Below are positions 63,009 to 64,000 of a stretch of 64,000 bases of DNA, piece after piece. The notes beneath the pieces were generated by a model that had not been told where the DNA came from, made no database searches, and worked only from the letters and a program-made list of their open reading frames with translations. This DNA comes from Lacinutrix jangbogonensis (GTDB taxonomy: Bacteria > Bacteroidota > Bacteroidia > Flavobacteriales > Flavobacteriaceae), in contig NZ_JSWF01000046.1 in the NCBI RefSeq assembly GCF_000797445.1, forward strand, positions 1-64,000, read 5' to 3'. Position 1 is the stretch's first letter. Every line of letters begins with the position of its first letter. A program made the translations under genes and the position numbers.

Positions 63009-63476
63009 TTGTCTTGGTATTCTAGTTGAATGCATCATCTCTAATTTCCATTTAGAATTCTGCTTCACGGCAACAATACTCTCCAGCCATTCATACTTTC
63101 CTAAAATAGTATCTTTCTTAAAAATCGCGTAGTTGTGATAAGCCATCCAAACACGATTCCCTTCTTTCCTAGCTTTAAAGAAATCAAACCTATTTATTCG
63201 TTTAGAACCATCATCCCTAAGTTTTGCTTTTTTACACCAATTAGAAATCGTGTCATTAGTCCAAATTTCTCCATGTTCTAGCAATATAAAATCGTCTGTT
63301 TGATATTTTAATATTGCATCTTCATTTTTATCGGCCCATACATCATCAAAAACACCTTGCACAACTTGCTCTACTGCTTTAAATGCTTCTGCGTTTGTTT
63401 CTGGAGTTTCTTTTTCTTTTTGACAACTCGTTATGATAAAAGTTAAAATAAAAAGTAATTTAAAAAAATGTTTCAT
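63006..63476 (-). CDS. NTF2/SnoaL-like lipoprotein, function unknown
   Basis: A 156-residue lipoprotein (MKHFFKLLFILTFIITSC, Cys18). The mature part (FKAVEQVVQGVFDDVWADKNEDAILKYQTDDFILLEHGEIWTND ... VWMAYHNYAIFKKD ... WKLEMMHSTRI) has the cone-shaped NTF2-like/DUF4440 layout often seen in small secreted proteins. I start at the ATG giving MKHFF; three codons upstream there is only a TTG. No catalytic role can be assigned. Confidence 0.7.
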   Translation of the reverse strand: MKHFFKLLFILTFIITSCQKEKETPETNAEAFKAVEQVVQGVFDDVWADKNEDAILKYQTDDFILLEHGEIWTNDTISNWCKKAKLRDDGSKRINRFDFFKARKEGNRVWMAYHNYAIFKKDTILGKYEWLESIVAVKQNSKWKLEMMHSTRIPRQ

Positions 63477-63528
63477 TGTGTTCAATTTTTAAATGATTGT
63501 TAAATCTTATTTTAGCAGTATAATTAAA

Positions 63529-64000
63529 ATGCTCATGATTACTCTACTAAATTACATAATTTCTAGAACCAACCTCGCAGAATCTTCAATAAAAAGCACT
63601 ATAAAATTACTAAACGAAGATTGCACAGTGCCTTTTATTTCTCGCTACAGAAAAGAAGCTACAGGTAATTTAGACGAAGTTCAAATTAGTGATATCGTAA
63701 AATACAAAGAGCAGTTTGACTCTTTAGAAAAACGAAAAAAGGCAATTATTAAAGCTTTAGAAGAGCAAGCTGTTTTAACCGCAGAGTTAAAACAAAAAAT
63801 TGAAGGTTGTATGGATTTAATAACTCTTGAAGACCTTTACTTACCATTCAAGAAAAAACGAAAAACGAAAGCAGAATCTGCAAGAAAAAATGGTTTAGAA
63901 CCATTGGCTAAAATAATAATGAGTCAGAATGCAAATGATTTAGAATCGATTGCTTTTAAATATGTAACAGGTGAAGTACACACTATAGATATTGCATTAG
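63529..64000 (+). CDS. tex: Tex-family RNA-binding transcriptional accessory protein (N-terminal part)
   Basis: The first 157 codons of Tex, cut by the window edge. The N-terminal helical domain is recognisable from LLNYIISRTNLAESSIKSTIKLLNEDCTVPFISRYRKEATGNLDEVQISDI and LEDLYLPFKKKRKTKAESARKNGLEPLA. Full-length Tex (about 700-780 residues) adds YqgF-like, HhH and S1 domains and binds RNA. Two ATGs six bases apart could start it; I list the first. The downstream portion is not visible here. Confidence 0.92.
   Translation, partial: MLMITLLNYIISRTNLAESSIKSTIKLLNEDCTVPFISRYRKEATGNLDEVQISDIVKYKEQFDSLEKRKKAIIKALEEQAVLTAELKQKIEGCMDLITLEDLYLPFKKKRKTKAESARKNGLEPLAKIIMSQNANDLESIAFKYVTGEVHTIDIAL

Overview
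The window is chromosomal DNA of a low-GC member of the Bacteroidota, most likely a marine-type Flavobacteriaceae. The evidence is: proteins ending in type IX secretion (T9SS) type A sorting domains; promoters of the Bacteroidota form TTTG-N19/20-TAnnTTTG; families such as DUF3098, DUF3127, DUF4301 and DUF4199; a bacterial geranylgeranylglyceryl-phosphate synthase; and a TPP riboswitch in front of a TonB-dependent receptor. I found no tRNA or rRNA genes, CRISPR arrays, transposases or prophage.

Layout. 1-17.7 kb is accessory and surface-oriented. It holds two giant secreted repeat proteins (one runs off the left edge), a haloperoxidase-like lipoprotein coupled to an FG-GAP/ASPIC-UnbV lipoprotein, two tandem tail-collar (microcystin-dependent-like) proteins, a four-gene operon of an unknown protein, a seven-helix membrane protein, a histidine kinase and a LuxR-type regulator, and a smaller T9SS protein. 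17.8-34.4 kb is housekeeping: Bax inhibitor-1 homologue, zinc peptidase, leuS, ftsX, DUF3098-uppP-truB, tag, aat, an SSB-like DUF3127 protein, flavin reductase, an orphan histidine kinase, HIT protein and greA. 34.5-41.7 kb is a minus-strand block that I read as thiamine uptake: a TPP riboswitch with a TonB receptor, preceded by arfB, DUF4301, a NadR-like P-loop kinase, a PnuC/PnuT transporter and a thiamine-binding-fold protein, then GGGP synthase and a phosphopantetheinyl transferase. 41.8-57.5 kb holds ahcY, rplU-rpmA, two M16 peptidases, an EamA exporter, a metal-binding lipoprotein, yraN, an LD-carboxypeptidase, metG and two tandem secreted paralogues. 57.5-61.6 kb is a sulfate-activation operon (cysQ-DUF2061-cysC-cysD-cysN). 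The right end has a lipocalin-like lipoprotein, an OmpA lipoprotein, an NTF2-like lipoprotein and the start of tex.

Most interesting signals. (1) A palindrome CAGGT-N6-ACCTG sits exactly 48 nt upstream of the predicted -7 element of both the left giant adhesin and the tail-collar pair, suggesting one regulon; the adjacent 7TM/kinase/LuxR operon is the natural candidate controller. (2) The riboswitch and neighbours define a complete candidate thiamine scavenging route. (3) Four single-base frameshifts (two in the second adhesin, one in the first, one in cysD) point either to sequencing indels or, for the homopolymer in a signal peptide, to possible phase variation. (4) The 3' end of leuS is tandemly duplicated together with a flavobacterial palindromic repeat. 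(5) Gene relics occur on both sides of tag: a small membrane ORF with one internal TGA, and a PPK2 C-terminal fragment.
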